From Marsupella aquatica (lineage: Eukaryota; Marchantiophyta): a DNA stretch of 64,000 nucleotides. The stretch lies in contig OZ316892.1 of NCBI GenBank assembly GCA_973895155.1, forward strand, positions 30,194,001 to 30,258,000, in the 5' to 3' direction. Of the stretch, positions 23,004 to 33,634 are shown piece by piece. The stretch's first letter is position 1, and each line of letters starts with the position of its first letter. The notes beneath the pieces were generated by a model. The model was not told where the DNA came from. It worked only from the letters and a program-made list of their open reading frames with translations, and ran no database searches. The translations under genes were made by a program, and so were the position numbers.

Positions 23004-23144
23004 TTCCGCTTGAACCCCACGGAGAGGGAAACCAGCAGCCCCCAAAGGCAAAAAAAGCCCCGAGGGCAGTAAAGATTTTCCACAAGACCCTAAGCCAAAC
23101 TAACAGCACCTTGGTAAGAATCCTTAGATTTCAGTCTATAGTTA

Positions 23145-23194
23145 AGTTTAGGGTTTAGGGTTTAAACCCTAAACATAAACCCTAAACCCTAAAC
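23145..23194. repeat. Telomere-like inverted repeats
   Basis: Two and a half TTTAGGG units run into three CCCTAAA units, with a second CCCTAAACCCTAAAC after an ATA interruption. The centre forms a perfect palindrome around TTTAAA. A similar motif sits at 18464-18489. Confidence 0.75.
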
Positions 23195-23526
23195 GGCACC
23201 GGTGCGAGTGTCGTGGCTTGTCTTTCGGCCAGTACTACTCCTGGAAACTTGGTTGCCCCAATTAGACTTGATGAACTCAAGCCAAGCACTTAAATACTGT
23301 GGCTTGTTTCTTTGGTCGCTCCGTTTGGTTGTTGGCTCGCCGTTGTAAGTTCTCCATCTTCCTCGTGCTTTCCTCCAACTCCTCCTGCACTTTGTCCAGG
23401 TCCTTGCACGCCTCCTCGAGCTCCTTCTGGGCTTCCTCCAATTCCTTCTTTAAGTAGCCCTCTCCTCCTAGGTTGCTCTTAGCTCCTTGTCAAGCTCCGC
23501 TACGACCTCAGACTCCATTTATTCAT

Positions 23527-24282
23527 CTAGGCATAAGTCTGATCGAGCTGGTCGTCTTTCTCATGCAGGTCAGCCTTGAAGCTGGCCGTCAGGGATGCAA
23601 GCTCCTGCTGCAGCACAATAATCCCTTGATAGGATTTCCCTAACTCGGCCTCCTTCTGCTCAAGGGCTTCACGGATATCCTCGAGTTCCCCCTTCAAAGC
23701 CCTTTCCCTTCTCTGAGTCTCCGCCATGGCTCGATTGTTGGCTGCTATGTGGGCCTCCTCTGCGTCCCTCAGCTCCCGCTTCCACTTCTCCCTTTCCTTG
23801 ACCGCAACGGCCAACTCCCCTTGGGTCCGAGTTAGTTTATCCTTGATAATCTGATTATTAGACTGAGCGGTATCCAATTGCCCCTGCATGATGTTTAGCT
23901 CATGCCGCTTAATCCGCAACTCATCTTGGGCTTTCTTGGCCGCCTTGAGGTCTTCCACCTTGGCTTCGCTTGCCCTAAGTCGACGGATGACCTCGTCTTT
24001 CTTTCTTCTCTCCAAAGCCACCGCTTCTTCTAATCGGCATTTTTCCAACATCTTCCTCTGGAAAAAAGGTCCCTACTCCAACTCCTCCCTAAAGATGTTG
24101 AGCGCAAGTTCCCCACACATCTCCCCGTACTCCATGGCTCTTTCTTTAGCATAGGTGGAGTGAGTAGAAGTCATCGACATCAACCACCGTGGCCTTTGTT
24201 CCCAAGTCACCTTGTGGATTTCTTCTATCGTGGTTGGAGGGCTGCTTTGTTTTTCTACAAGCCGCTGATGTCCTCTGGCCAT
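23527..24282 (-). pseudogene. Coiled-coil protein remnant
   Basis: A minus-strand frame starts at the ATG at 24282 (MARGHQRLVEKQSS). It meets one TAG at 24073-24075 and continues in the same frame as about 175 residues of heptad-rich coiled coil (KDEVIRRLRASEAKVEDLKA, REKWKRELRDAEEAHIAANN). It ends at a stop at 23527. Downstream to about 23210 the translation is broken. Similar coiled coils follow the globular block of family A, so this is likely the coiled-coil end of another copy. No enzymatic domain is seen. Confidence 0.5.
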
Positions 24283-24409
24283 TCTCCCCTTGGTAAATCT
24301 TTCTCCCTAGCCAGGGTTGCCCTCTCTTCCTCCTTGAGTCGCTCCTGAAACTCTTGTGTCGTCTGTTTTATGCCGTCAAAGCTCGGGGGAGCGACATCTG
24401 GCGGGGGGG

Positions 24410-24969
24410 ACTCGGGGCTTGTGACATGGGTAACGTGTTACTTAACCAAGCGCAGGTCCTAGATTAGGACTTATACGGTCATTAGGACCGTAGCCGTAGC
24501 GTAGAGTAGTAGCAATAGCCGTCTTTGCCATTATGAATAGATTAGGAGTAGGTTAGTTGACCAAATGATTACAAATTAAGGAAGGGGATTATTACAATCA
24601 ACCAAGGTACAGTGGCGGGGGCGGAGTAAAAATCCATTAGAAGATCACGCTTGGACCGAGACGCCAACTTCAGCTCATTATCAGTGACCAAAATGGCCTT
24701 GCCCTCTCACACTCAAGCTCACCCCGCCACCTCCATAAGAGCATAGTCGATGGCACTGCGGGCCATTTGCTCATTTCTACCTTTCAAAATTTGTGGACGT
24801 TGCCATTCACTCTTGCCTTTTGGTCACATCAAGCTACCTTTACAAGGAACTTATCAAGGGTTAAGAGCGGATTGTGGCGGGATTTAGTCAGGGCGAGTAA
24901 GGCTGCCACCAGCAAACGGAACTGCCGGGTGGGAACGCGGACTCAACGAACCAGACTACAAAGGTTAGT
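24410..24969. other. Upstream region of family A copy 3
   Basis: Text near 24440-24600 resembles 17370-17480 upstream of A2 (for example GCCATTATGAATAG). No gene is seen. It probably represents a decayed LTR or leader of the same repeat family. Confidence 0.35.
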
Positions 24970-26381
24970 ATGACCCTTACAGCCTTGGGATTTTGGACCT
25001 TGTTTGGCGAGGTAGGTGCTAAGTTCTCCGAGACTTACTGGTACTCTTACCCCGTGAAAGCCGCTTACAAACAAAGATACGCGAAGTTGGTGGCCAATGT
25101 AGCACAGGTTAATTGTGAGAAGACGGCCATCACCAGGGATTCCAGTTACAACGAGCTGCGGGATTACATCACCGAGCTATATATCACTGAGGAAGGGTTC
25201 AGATCGGTGGCAGAGGCGATTCTTGAAGTTCTCGCAAAGTTTTTTAGGCTGAGGGGGAGCCAGAGACTGACTCTAGTGGAGTTCAACAAGATTCCGGGAT
25301 ACATCGACCAACAGATTGCAACCGAGAAGCGTGAAGAAGACATCAGCAGACAACGGGAAGTGGCGCATAATCTTACGTTCCTTGGGGAAAGCTCCAACAC
25401 CTTCAACTGGGATATGGCTACCCCGACACCACCCCCAACCCCTCAGCCGATGACCACTGGCGTACCACCAAACCGGTCCCAAGTTCGTCCCATGAACAAC
25501 ACCGATGTTCCTCGGGTTCCGAATGTGTTAGTCTGTAGCTTGAGCAGCGTTCTCAAAAGCAGGCAAGGACGACGCCGGCCCCCGAACCAACAACGCAAAC
25601 CAACGCCACCCCTACACCTGCCCTGACAACCCCCCCAACAAACCAGACCCAACGGCCCTCGGATAATCCAAAGTCTAACTTATTACAGGTAATCCGCGTC
25701 CCCAAGGTAGTCTGGATTGCAATCAAGGAACTCGACCATGCGGACTATCTCAAGGAGCATCAGTTGGAGTAGTTCGCTCACTTACTATGGAGACCGTGCG
25801 CAGCTGGGCCAAAGGAAATTTGTGAGTTCATCTCCAATTTTGACACTGACGCATTGACCACCAAGGTTTCAGGACAGACCTTATCACTCACGGAGCATCG
25901 GCTGGGACAGATATTTTGTCTGCCAACCGGGCCGGTGTCGGTTGAACTCCAAATTCGGGATAAGGAGTATACACCTTGGCACTTCAAACCCAAAGGTAAG
26001 ACAGACAACGAATACAAGCAGGGGTCATGCACCAATTTAATCTGTATGGAGCGGCTTAACTTCATATGGACTACCCTACACATGATTGAGCCACGATCCA
26101 AGATCTCCCTCTGCACGATCGTATAGGTGGAACAGTACAAACGGTGGAACTGGGCCCAATTCTTTTATCGTAGGTTCTCGGGGGAGCTTAAGCGGGCTCA
26201 GGGAGGTATGGCTATCAGGGGGAGGACTTACCTCCGTGATGGGGTAAGTTTGACCAGCTGGCTGCGCATGGGAAAAGGGCGGAAGAGCTCGCAGAGAGAG
26301 GCTTCAGCCAAACTGGGGGCTTTGGAGTGTGAGAAGAAGCTGCAAGAAGTAAGGAAAGCCAACCATGAGCTACCTAGGTAA
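24970..26381 (+). pseudogene. Family A copy 3 (A3), diverged and broken
   Basis: 24970-25626 is open for 218 codons, with helical text (KAAYKQRYAKLVANVAQV, ELRDYITELYITEEGFRSVA) and a proline-rich end (TPTPPPTPQP). After a non-coding gap, 25854-26381 carries the family A block: LTEHRLGQIFCLPTG, ERLNFIWTTLHMIEPRSKIS, then a TAG at 26124-26126, then VEQYKRWNWAQFFYRRFSGELK and YLRDGVSL. A TAG also occupies the matching site in A1, while A2 has CAG. No known function. Confidence 0.5.
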
Positions 26382-27628
26382 GGATGTTTAACTCTGGTTA
26401 GTGGTAGACTCAACCTTGGGTTATAACACTCCCCCTTGGGTGCACCATGTGAATGAAATGGTGCAACCATCAAGTCTACCATATTGGGAGTTAAATGTTT
26501 TATTTCTAGGAAATTTCTTAACTAAGAATGAGAAGGAGGGGGGATGTAACCTCATTAAAATCCCCCCTACTTTCTTTTGAGGTGTTTACAAAAGACAGCA
26601 AACAGGAAACAGATTTAATAACAGAAACTGGTAACAGGAAAAAAAACTAGTAACAGAAAAATGGGTGGAAATTTTTTTGAAATTTATTTTGAATTTATTT
26701 TTTTCGGTCGACCAGTTTTTTTTGCTAGCGCCCGGCGCTGCTAATAGTAGCGCCCAAAGCTAGCCAAAAATGTTGCATTGTTAATTTTTTTGGAAATAAC
26801 ATGTTTTAGGAGACATTTTAAATTGTCATGTTTCCTGGTAACAGTGATTTTTTCCTGGTAAGAGCATATTAAAAACAGGGAAAAAAATTCCTGTTTACCT
26901 GTCTCCGTCGCTATACCCCTTTCTTTTGGGAGGAAAGAGTGTTACCATCCCCCATATACGTTTAGGTATTTGTAAAGAGGGGAACTCTTTGGTGGGTATA
27001 GACTAAGTGATTTTTAGGTGTAACTAGTTTCCACTAGTCTACAGTGTAGAGAATGTAAGTTAAAGGGCGGATTGTAATCTAGGAGGAAGGAAAAGGGACT
27101 TGTAGAAGTCCCGTTGTCTTCGTTGGTCGTGAGGTGTACATGAGAAACAAAGCGCATTTTTCATTGTAGGGTACCGAAGCACTTCATCATGGAGGATTGA
27201 GATTTGGTGGTGATGGTCGTCAAGTGTGCCTTTAAATGTCAGCATAGTATCACCCGTGGTGCGCAATCCTGTCTTGGTGAGTGTTTGCTCCCCCTGGATT
27301 GAAGAAGCGTGATTTTGGAATTGGGAGGCCATGTTTCTCCTGAATCTTGAGAGGCTCGTAACTTTGTAGAGTTGGATTTCTTTTCCAGTGCTGGTGTCTT
27401 TGTGCAAGGTATGATTCCTGTTTGCGGGGTGCAGTGGTTGTTGAGGACTAGTGGTCGTTATGCCGGCTCAGGTGCATTGACATGGTCGTGGGTATGTATT
27501 GTAGTGTGTCCCTTCTGTTTTCTTGATGTTGATTTCTATTCAGGTTCTGGTAGGTCCTGCAAGAAAATTGTGGGGTGACAAATTTTAGATGGACTGTGCG
27601 CGGGTGATGGATTCCCAGAGGAGATCGC
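26382..27628. other. No supported gene
   Basis: The region includes AT-rich text with poly-T runs (26680-26900) and a short GC-rich inverted motif near 26728-26755 (AGCGCCCGGCGCTGC). It may hold a decayed LTR of the copia remnant to its right, but I cannot place ends. Confidence 0.4.
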
Positions 27629-28236
27629 CTAGATGCATGTCGAATGGGAAAGGTTGATGGGTGGAGTCTGTATTCCACTTGGGGCTGTGACTCGAGCCCA
27701 GGTATACTCGTGTCCATCTCCCCCTGAACTTGTCATTTGCTGGTAGTGCAATGCTTCAAACCGGGCTCTACGGGCTAGGAAAGAAGATAATCTAAGTAGA
27801 CCAATAGATTTTGTTAGTTCTCTATGAATAGATGGGGGCAATGCCTTGGTTAGGAGGTCGGCACAATTCTGTTGGCTCGGAATCCATTTTACAGTAATTG
27901 TGTAATCCAATTGTTTGTGAGTGAAGAAAATTTTTGGGGCAATTTGTTTTATCGCCTTTAATGAATCCAACAACGATTTCTTCTACAAATGGGCAATTAT
28001 CTTCAAAAATAATTATTAGAGATGTAAGTTTGCTCTGACACATGATTGATGACATTTTGGAGCCAGATACACTTGTCAACAGCTTGTATGAGAACTAATA
28101 AGTTAATTATCCCTAAATATCTTATAATACTCTTGTTTAATGTCAACCAGGTCCTATTGGAGGGTCCTCCTTGGAAATTTATTGCAATTATCTCAAAACA
28201 ATCACACTCATAGCCAGGTAGTTTTATTTCCGCCAC
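27629..28236 (-). pseudogene. Ty1/copia RNase H remnant
   Basis: Minus-strand text, in three frames, follows copia RNase H: CIWLQNVINHVSEQ, then IIFEDNCPFVEEIVVGFIKG, then IAPKIFFTHKQ, ITVKWIPSQQNCADLLTKALP and a GLLRLSSFL tail. It parallels the end of the copia element at 36.1-39.3 kb (YEDNKACVDQIVAGYMKTD, VKWIRSQDNCADLFTKPL) but is clearly more diverged, so it is an older relative. Confidence 0.75.
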
Positions 28237-28407
28237 TAGAAATGTAGATTCTGCTTGAAACTACCTTCAACTCACACAATCAACTCTCATCTTTTTGCCA
28301 TAAAACAAAATCATTCATAGCTGGACTCACCTATGAATCATCTTCCTTCCCTATCCTACTTAATGACCTTAGTACTTGTGCGGACCCCATTTTTTTTTGG
28401 TTTTTTT

Positions 28408-29890
28408 TCAGTAAAATGTCATTATTACCCTAATACGGTTAGGATAGCCATAATATGTACTTAAGGTACCGTCACCAAACGAAGGAAGGGGAAGCTGCGT
28501 ACACAGCCACAATAGGTACCGTAGTAATGTCTCTTTAATATTGGTTCCATCATTGGTAATCTCCAAAATTTGTAGTGTGTCCTCTTCATCTGTCTTTGCC
28601 GTTCGCAGTTGGTATTTATTAGCGACTACGTCCCGAAAGCTTATCAAATTTCGAGTAGCTCGTGGGGCAAAGATTGCTGCATCAATATCAATAACTGTTC
28701 CTTGTGGGAATGTCACTGTTGCGGCTCCCTTACCTTCTTCTATCTGGTTTATACCCAAAATTGTGGTCATTGATCGTGTAGATGGGGTGATACTGTGGAA
28801 GTACTTCTGGTCTTTAAGAATTGTATGTGATGTTCCGCTGTCAATTATCCCAAGGTTGGGGTCATCTAATGAGGTGTGTATTGATGCTGGTGTTACCATA
28901 TGGGTCTCCTGTTCTTCAGGTTGTTGTGTAGGTGTTTCTTCCGGGTCCTGATAGTTAGCTAAGTCTTCCTCCATCTCCATATAGTTGCCTTCTGGATTTT
29001 GCTTTAATTGGGCCCTTGCTTCTGCATGTCGTTTAGCTGCTTGGTCTGATGCCCAGCAGTTCTTCTTTATGTGTCCTAGTTTACCACACCGGTAACACAG
29101 CCTATCTTCTCTGATGTTATCAGGTGGGGTGTTTTGTCTGCTGTCTCGGCCGCTTGCTCCTCGACCCCGTGAGTTGTATGAAAAATGATTTCCTCGGCCT
29201 CTGGGATTTTGATTCCTGCTTCTGTCTTGATATCCGCCTCTGCCTCTTGATCTGCCTCGTCCCCTTTGGTTCTCATATTATAATTTGTTTCTGGTTTTTG
29301 TGGTGGTGGGGCTGATCCTGCAGGTCGTTTTCTAGCGTTCTGCAGGGCAACGGTCTGCTGCTTCTCTTCTACCAGTAAATGTGCAATGAGGTCTGAGTAG
29401 ACTGTAAATCTCATATTTCTGTACTGTGTACGAGGGCTATATTTGCTTCTGGGAATGTGCTTAGTGTTTTGTTGATCATATCTGCATCAGGGACCGGATG
29501 GCCACACAACTCCAATTGGGATGTGATTCTAAATAATGCGCTGTTGTAGCTGGCTATTGATGTGTAGTCCATCACTCGCAGGTTATACCAATCACGGCAG
29601 GCTTCTGGGAGCCAGACTTTGCGCATATGGTCAAATCTTGATTTTAATTTATCCCATAGTAGGCGTGGGTTGACCTCGTTCATATATTGGGTTTTGAGTG
29701 GAGGAGCCAAATGCTGGCGTAATAAGAAAACGGCCTTAGCCTTCTGTTGTAGTGTCAGATTATTATCAGTTATCAAAGTATCTTCGAGTTCCAGTGATGC
29801 AAAATATGTTTATGCATCTACTGACCACGTTAGGTAGTTGTTGCCGTCTACTGAAAGGGCCTGAAAATGCAATTTCTCCAATGTTGCCAT
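28408..29890 (-). pseudogene. Copia element X, gag and protease half
   Basis: Gag starts at an ATG at 29888-29890 (MATLEKLHFQALSVDGNNYL). A TAA near 29812 and frame changes near 29412 and 29280 interrupt it. A CCHC zinc knuckle (CYRCGKLGHIKKNC) lies near 29051-29100. The protease follows at 28980-28450, with the active-site DSGTSHTI in the wording GIIDSGTSHTILKDQKYF. Reading stops where integrase should begin, near 28.4 kb. The LTR at 30404-30543 lies upstream in the correct orientation. The matching integrase-RT-RNase H portion is probably the opposite-strand segment at 36079-39340. Confidence 0.75.
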
Positions 29891-30403
29891 ATTTCTTGCG
29901 CTTGTACTCGGGATTGTAATGCTCGGTGTGGTGGTGTATATATATAATACTTGGGTCTATCCAATTGGTAAATATATGCTTCGGGGAGTTATAGGTGCTG
30001 GTTCGAAGCACCTATAAGTCCAATTTTGGGATTTCACCGTAGCATTGTTGTTTCTAATTTGGCATAACGGCCATTCCCAAATCCTGCATTGGATTCCTTG
30101 ATGAAATAAGTTGGATGGAACAAAAAAAATAGACAAATCCGTCCTTACGGCAATGAAGATTGAGATCGCTAATGGATGCCTTCCTCATAGCAATCTGATG
30201 TCCGGGCTCAATTTTTGCGTAAACTAGCATCACTTTTTAGGTGGGATTGTACTCAATTTTGGGGTAGTTAGGCGATTACATAGGATTTTGGTGCCAAAAC
30301 GCAACATTCTTGGTAATTTTCTATGTAAAAACTACGATCTCTCAATATGTCTGTTGGGGCAGCCTAGGCAAAAAAAATCATTGAGCCAGTCGTGCTAATA
30401 ACG
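29891..30403 (-). other. 5' leader of copia element X
   Basis: This is the non-coding stretch between the minus-oriented LTR and the gag start. I could not identify the usual copia primer-binding text next to the LTR. Confidence 0.45.
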
Positions 30404-30543
30404 TGTTGTAAACAAAGTAGATGATTGTAATCTTCCACACACTTCCATTATATCAAGGACTTATATAGTCCTAAGAGGTTAACATATTGGGTTAAGGTTA
30501 ACCTACTCTAGTCTAGGGTTAAAGTAAACTATGGTTTATGACA
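30404..30543 (-). repeat. LTR of copia element X (5' LTR, inverted)
   Basis: The 140-bp sequence is the exact reverse complement of 39737-39876. In minus orientation it begins TGTCATAAACC and ends TTTACAACA, the TG...CA of an LTR. TTTGC at 30544-30548 is the complement of the GCAAA after the other LTR, the 5-bp target duplication. Confidence 0.9.
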
Positions 30544-33019
30544 TTTGCCACTTTTAAGGAGTGGAAAGCCCAAGTTGAAAATCAGACTGGTAATAAAGTG
30601 AGATATCTTTGATCGGATAACGGCGGAGAATACAATTCCGGTGAATTTGGAATGTATTGTAAGGAGCAGGGGATTATCCGCCATCTCACAACAAGCTATA
30701 CTCCTCAGTAGAATGGTGTTTCTGAGAAACTCAACCGAACACTATTAGACCGCTCGAGGAGTATGTTGAGTCAATCATGCTTACCACATGAGTTTTGGGC
30801 TGAAGCTGTCAACACTGCAGCTTATTTGGTAAATTTTTCTCCATCCAGTTCTATTGGATTCAAGACGCCATTTGAAATGAGGTACGGGCGTCCAGCAGAT
30901 TACTCACATCTGAGGATTTTTGGATGTGATGCTTATGTGCTTACACTTTCCCAGCTTCGATCCAAGCTAGAGTCCAAGTCAAAGAAGTGCATTTTCCTTG
31001 GCTATCAGAAAGGTGTTAAGGGTTATAGGTTATGGGATCCAGTAACCTGTAAACTAATTGTCAGTATAGATGTATCATTTAATGAATCTAGATCATCAAA
31101 GGAGGGGGAGAGTTCTCAAGACTCCCATACTGACAAGGGGAAATCTCCCATCCCGGACCGGGTTGAGGGGGAGATTAGTCATGATGCAGTTCATGATAGG
31201 AGAGATGGAGAAGCTCTGGGCTTGGAGCTGGTTCCTGTGATGGAACAAGAGGAGCAGATTGTTACTAGGGTACCTCAAATTCAACCAGCAACAGCAACAA
31301 ATTAGCCTGCATCATCTACTAGAAGAACTTCCAATCGTTCTACTAGAGCTCCTACCAGGTATGGTCAATGGGCAGACTCATCTAAGCTAGATGATATTGA
31401 CATTGCACCTGATGAAGATGATATGGCTTTGATCTTGGAAGAAGGAGAGCCTTCTTCGTATAGTGAGGCTTGTGCTTCAAAGCAGAAGCATGAGTGGAAT
31501 GCAGCAATGCAGAGGGAGTTGCAATCTTTGAGTGACAACAAGACATGAGAACTGGTGGAGCTTCCAAGAGGTCAGCAAGTGGTGGACAGCAAGTGGATTT
31601 ACAAGTTGAAGGATAGTCCTTCAGAGGGTGGAGACAAGATCTACAAGGCAAGGCTTGTTGCCAAGGGATTCACTCAGGAGAAAGGAGTGGATTACAATGA
31701 GGTCTTTTCACCGGTGGCTAAGTATTCCACAATACGGATCTTGTGTCAGCTTGTTGTGTTTTTTGGTCTGGTGATGGATCAGATGGATGTTGTTACTGTT
31801 TTTCTCTATGGAAACTTGGAAGAGTTGATCTTCATGAGACAGCCACTAGACTTTATGAAGAAGGGCCAAGAGAACTTAGTTTGCAGATTGCTCAAGTCCT
31901 TGTATGGATTGAAGCAGTCTCCCAGACAGTGGAACAAGCGGTTTGATGATTTCATGCTTGCTCAAGGTTTTACAAGGATGGTGTATGATCCTTGTGTGTA
32001 TACGAAAATCAGTCAAGAATGATGTATTCGGTTTCATCATTCTGGTGATCTATGTGGATGACATGCTAATTGTGGCTAAAGATCAATCTGAGGTTGACAG
32101 TCTCAAGGCGAAATTGAGTGATGAATTCAGGATGAAGGATCTTGGTAAGGCCAAGAGGATCTTAGGGATGGAGATTTTTAGGAACTCTGAGACTGGACAG
32201 TTGTGCTTGAGTCAAGGCCAGTATGCAAGGAAAGTACTTGCACGATTCAACATGGAAAACTGTAAGCCAGTGAGTATTCCTTTAGCTTCACATTTCAAGT
32301 TATCATCGGCTTTCTCTCCTACGGATGCTATGGAGAAAGGTCTGATGGCTAAGATTCCTTATGAGAAGGCAGTAGGCAGTCTGATGTATTTGATGACTTG
32401 TACTAGGCCTAACTTGGCCCTAGCGATGGGCAAGGTTAGCAGATTCATGTCAAATCCAGGGAAGGTACATTGGGAAGCTGTGAAGTGGATTCTCAAGTAT
32501 CTGAAGGGAACACAGGACTATGGATTACTATTTGATAACAAATCAGATAGAACGTTAGTTGGCTATGTAGATTCTGACTATGGAGGCTGTCTGGATACAA
32601 GGAGGTCTACAACTGGGTTTGTATACACTCTTGGAGGAGGATGTATCAGTTGGAAATCTACCTTGCAGAAGTGCATTTCTCAGTCTACTACAGAAGCAAA
32701 GTATGTTGCAGTAGCAGAAGCAGCAAAGGAAGCAATTTGGTTGGATAAGTTGATCGCGGAGATGGGTTTAGAGCATGGCAAAATGACTCTAAACTGTGAT
32801 AGTCAAAGTGCTCTTCACTTGGCTGCTAACCAGGTAATGGATAGCAGGGTGAAGCACATTGATATCAGATACCATTTTATCAGGCAAACAGTGTCTGATA
32901 AAACTTTTGAGCTAGTCAAGATTGATGGAAAGCTCAATCCCGCCGATGCCTTTACCAAAGTGATTCCTTTGGAGAGTTTCTCAAGACACCGTGCTACTTT
33001 GCAGGTTTTGCTGTTGTAG
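30544..33019 (+). pseudogene. Ty1/copia host element ('copia 3'), 3' half: integrase core, RT, RNase H
   Basis: The segment opens in the middle of an integrase ([31 protein letters not shown]). It continues with the integrase C-terminus (FWAEAVNTAAYLVNFSPSSS, HLRIFGCDAYVL), then RT (VDSKWIYKLKDSPSEGG, ARLVAKGFTQEKGVDY, YVDDMLIVAK with the catalytic DD near 32055) and RNase H (GYVDSDYGGCLDTRRSTTG, TEAKYVAVAEAAKEAIWL). It ends at 33019. Stops at about 30611, 30710, 31303 and 31546 and a frame change near 32020 disable it. Its missing 5' part lies on the minus strand at 39877-40250, split off by the insertion of element X. Confidence 0.85.
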
Positions 33020-33228
33020 TGCAAGTAGAGTTATTTAGCAATGTGTGACTATTTGTATATGGATTACTCATTCCTGTTAGGCTACGGCTTAGTTCTAGTT
33101 AACCCTTAGTTAACCCTTGTGGTTTTTAGGGGGAGACCTGGTTTGGTGATTGTCTAGAACTTCCCGTTGAGGAATCCATATGGTAACATTTAGTGCAGTC
33201 CCCAAGACAAGAGTCAAGGGAGAGTTTG

Positions 33229-33585
33229 TTAGATAGTGCTCTAGTCTTGTGACTCATGAGCTAACCATAGTTAGTCTAACTCGGGTTAGGACTTAGCTAA
33301 TGTTAGCGGTAGTGCTGTTGTGTATATAGCCAGGGCTGATGCCAGACCCTGGTGGAACTTAGGCTCATTGTTACGGAGCTAGTTGAGAGATAGGGAGAGC
33401 TTGTGCTGTGGATGCTTGGTATGGCCGATCGGCCTAGAGTGCAGTAAAGCTCTTGTGTGTTCCCATGGATGTAGCCTCATGTGGAGGTGAACCATGTATC
33501 TCTGTGTGTCGACTATTGTGCGTTGGATGGTTCATGGGCTTGCCGTTGCGAATGTCGTCTATGCTCAACATGTACGTGCTTAACA
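33229..33585 (+). repeat. Probable 3' LTR of copia 3
   Basis: It follows a purine-rich tract (AAGGGAGAGTT) and spans TGTTAG to CTTAACA, whose ends TGTTA/TAACA are inverted. The partner LTR is not in the window, so the limits are inferred only from ends and position. Text to the right (from about 33586) is gypsy LTR-like, which suggests copia 3 landed in a gypsy LTR. Confidence 0.5.
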
Positions 33586-33634
33586 CAGGTTAGTCGTATT
33601 ACTGATTACCTGTCGTGCTGGCGGCGTCACATAG

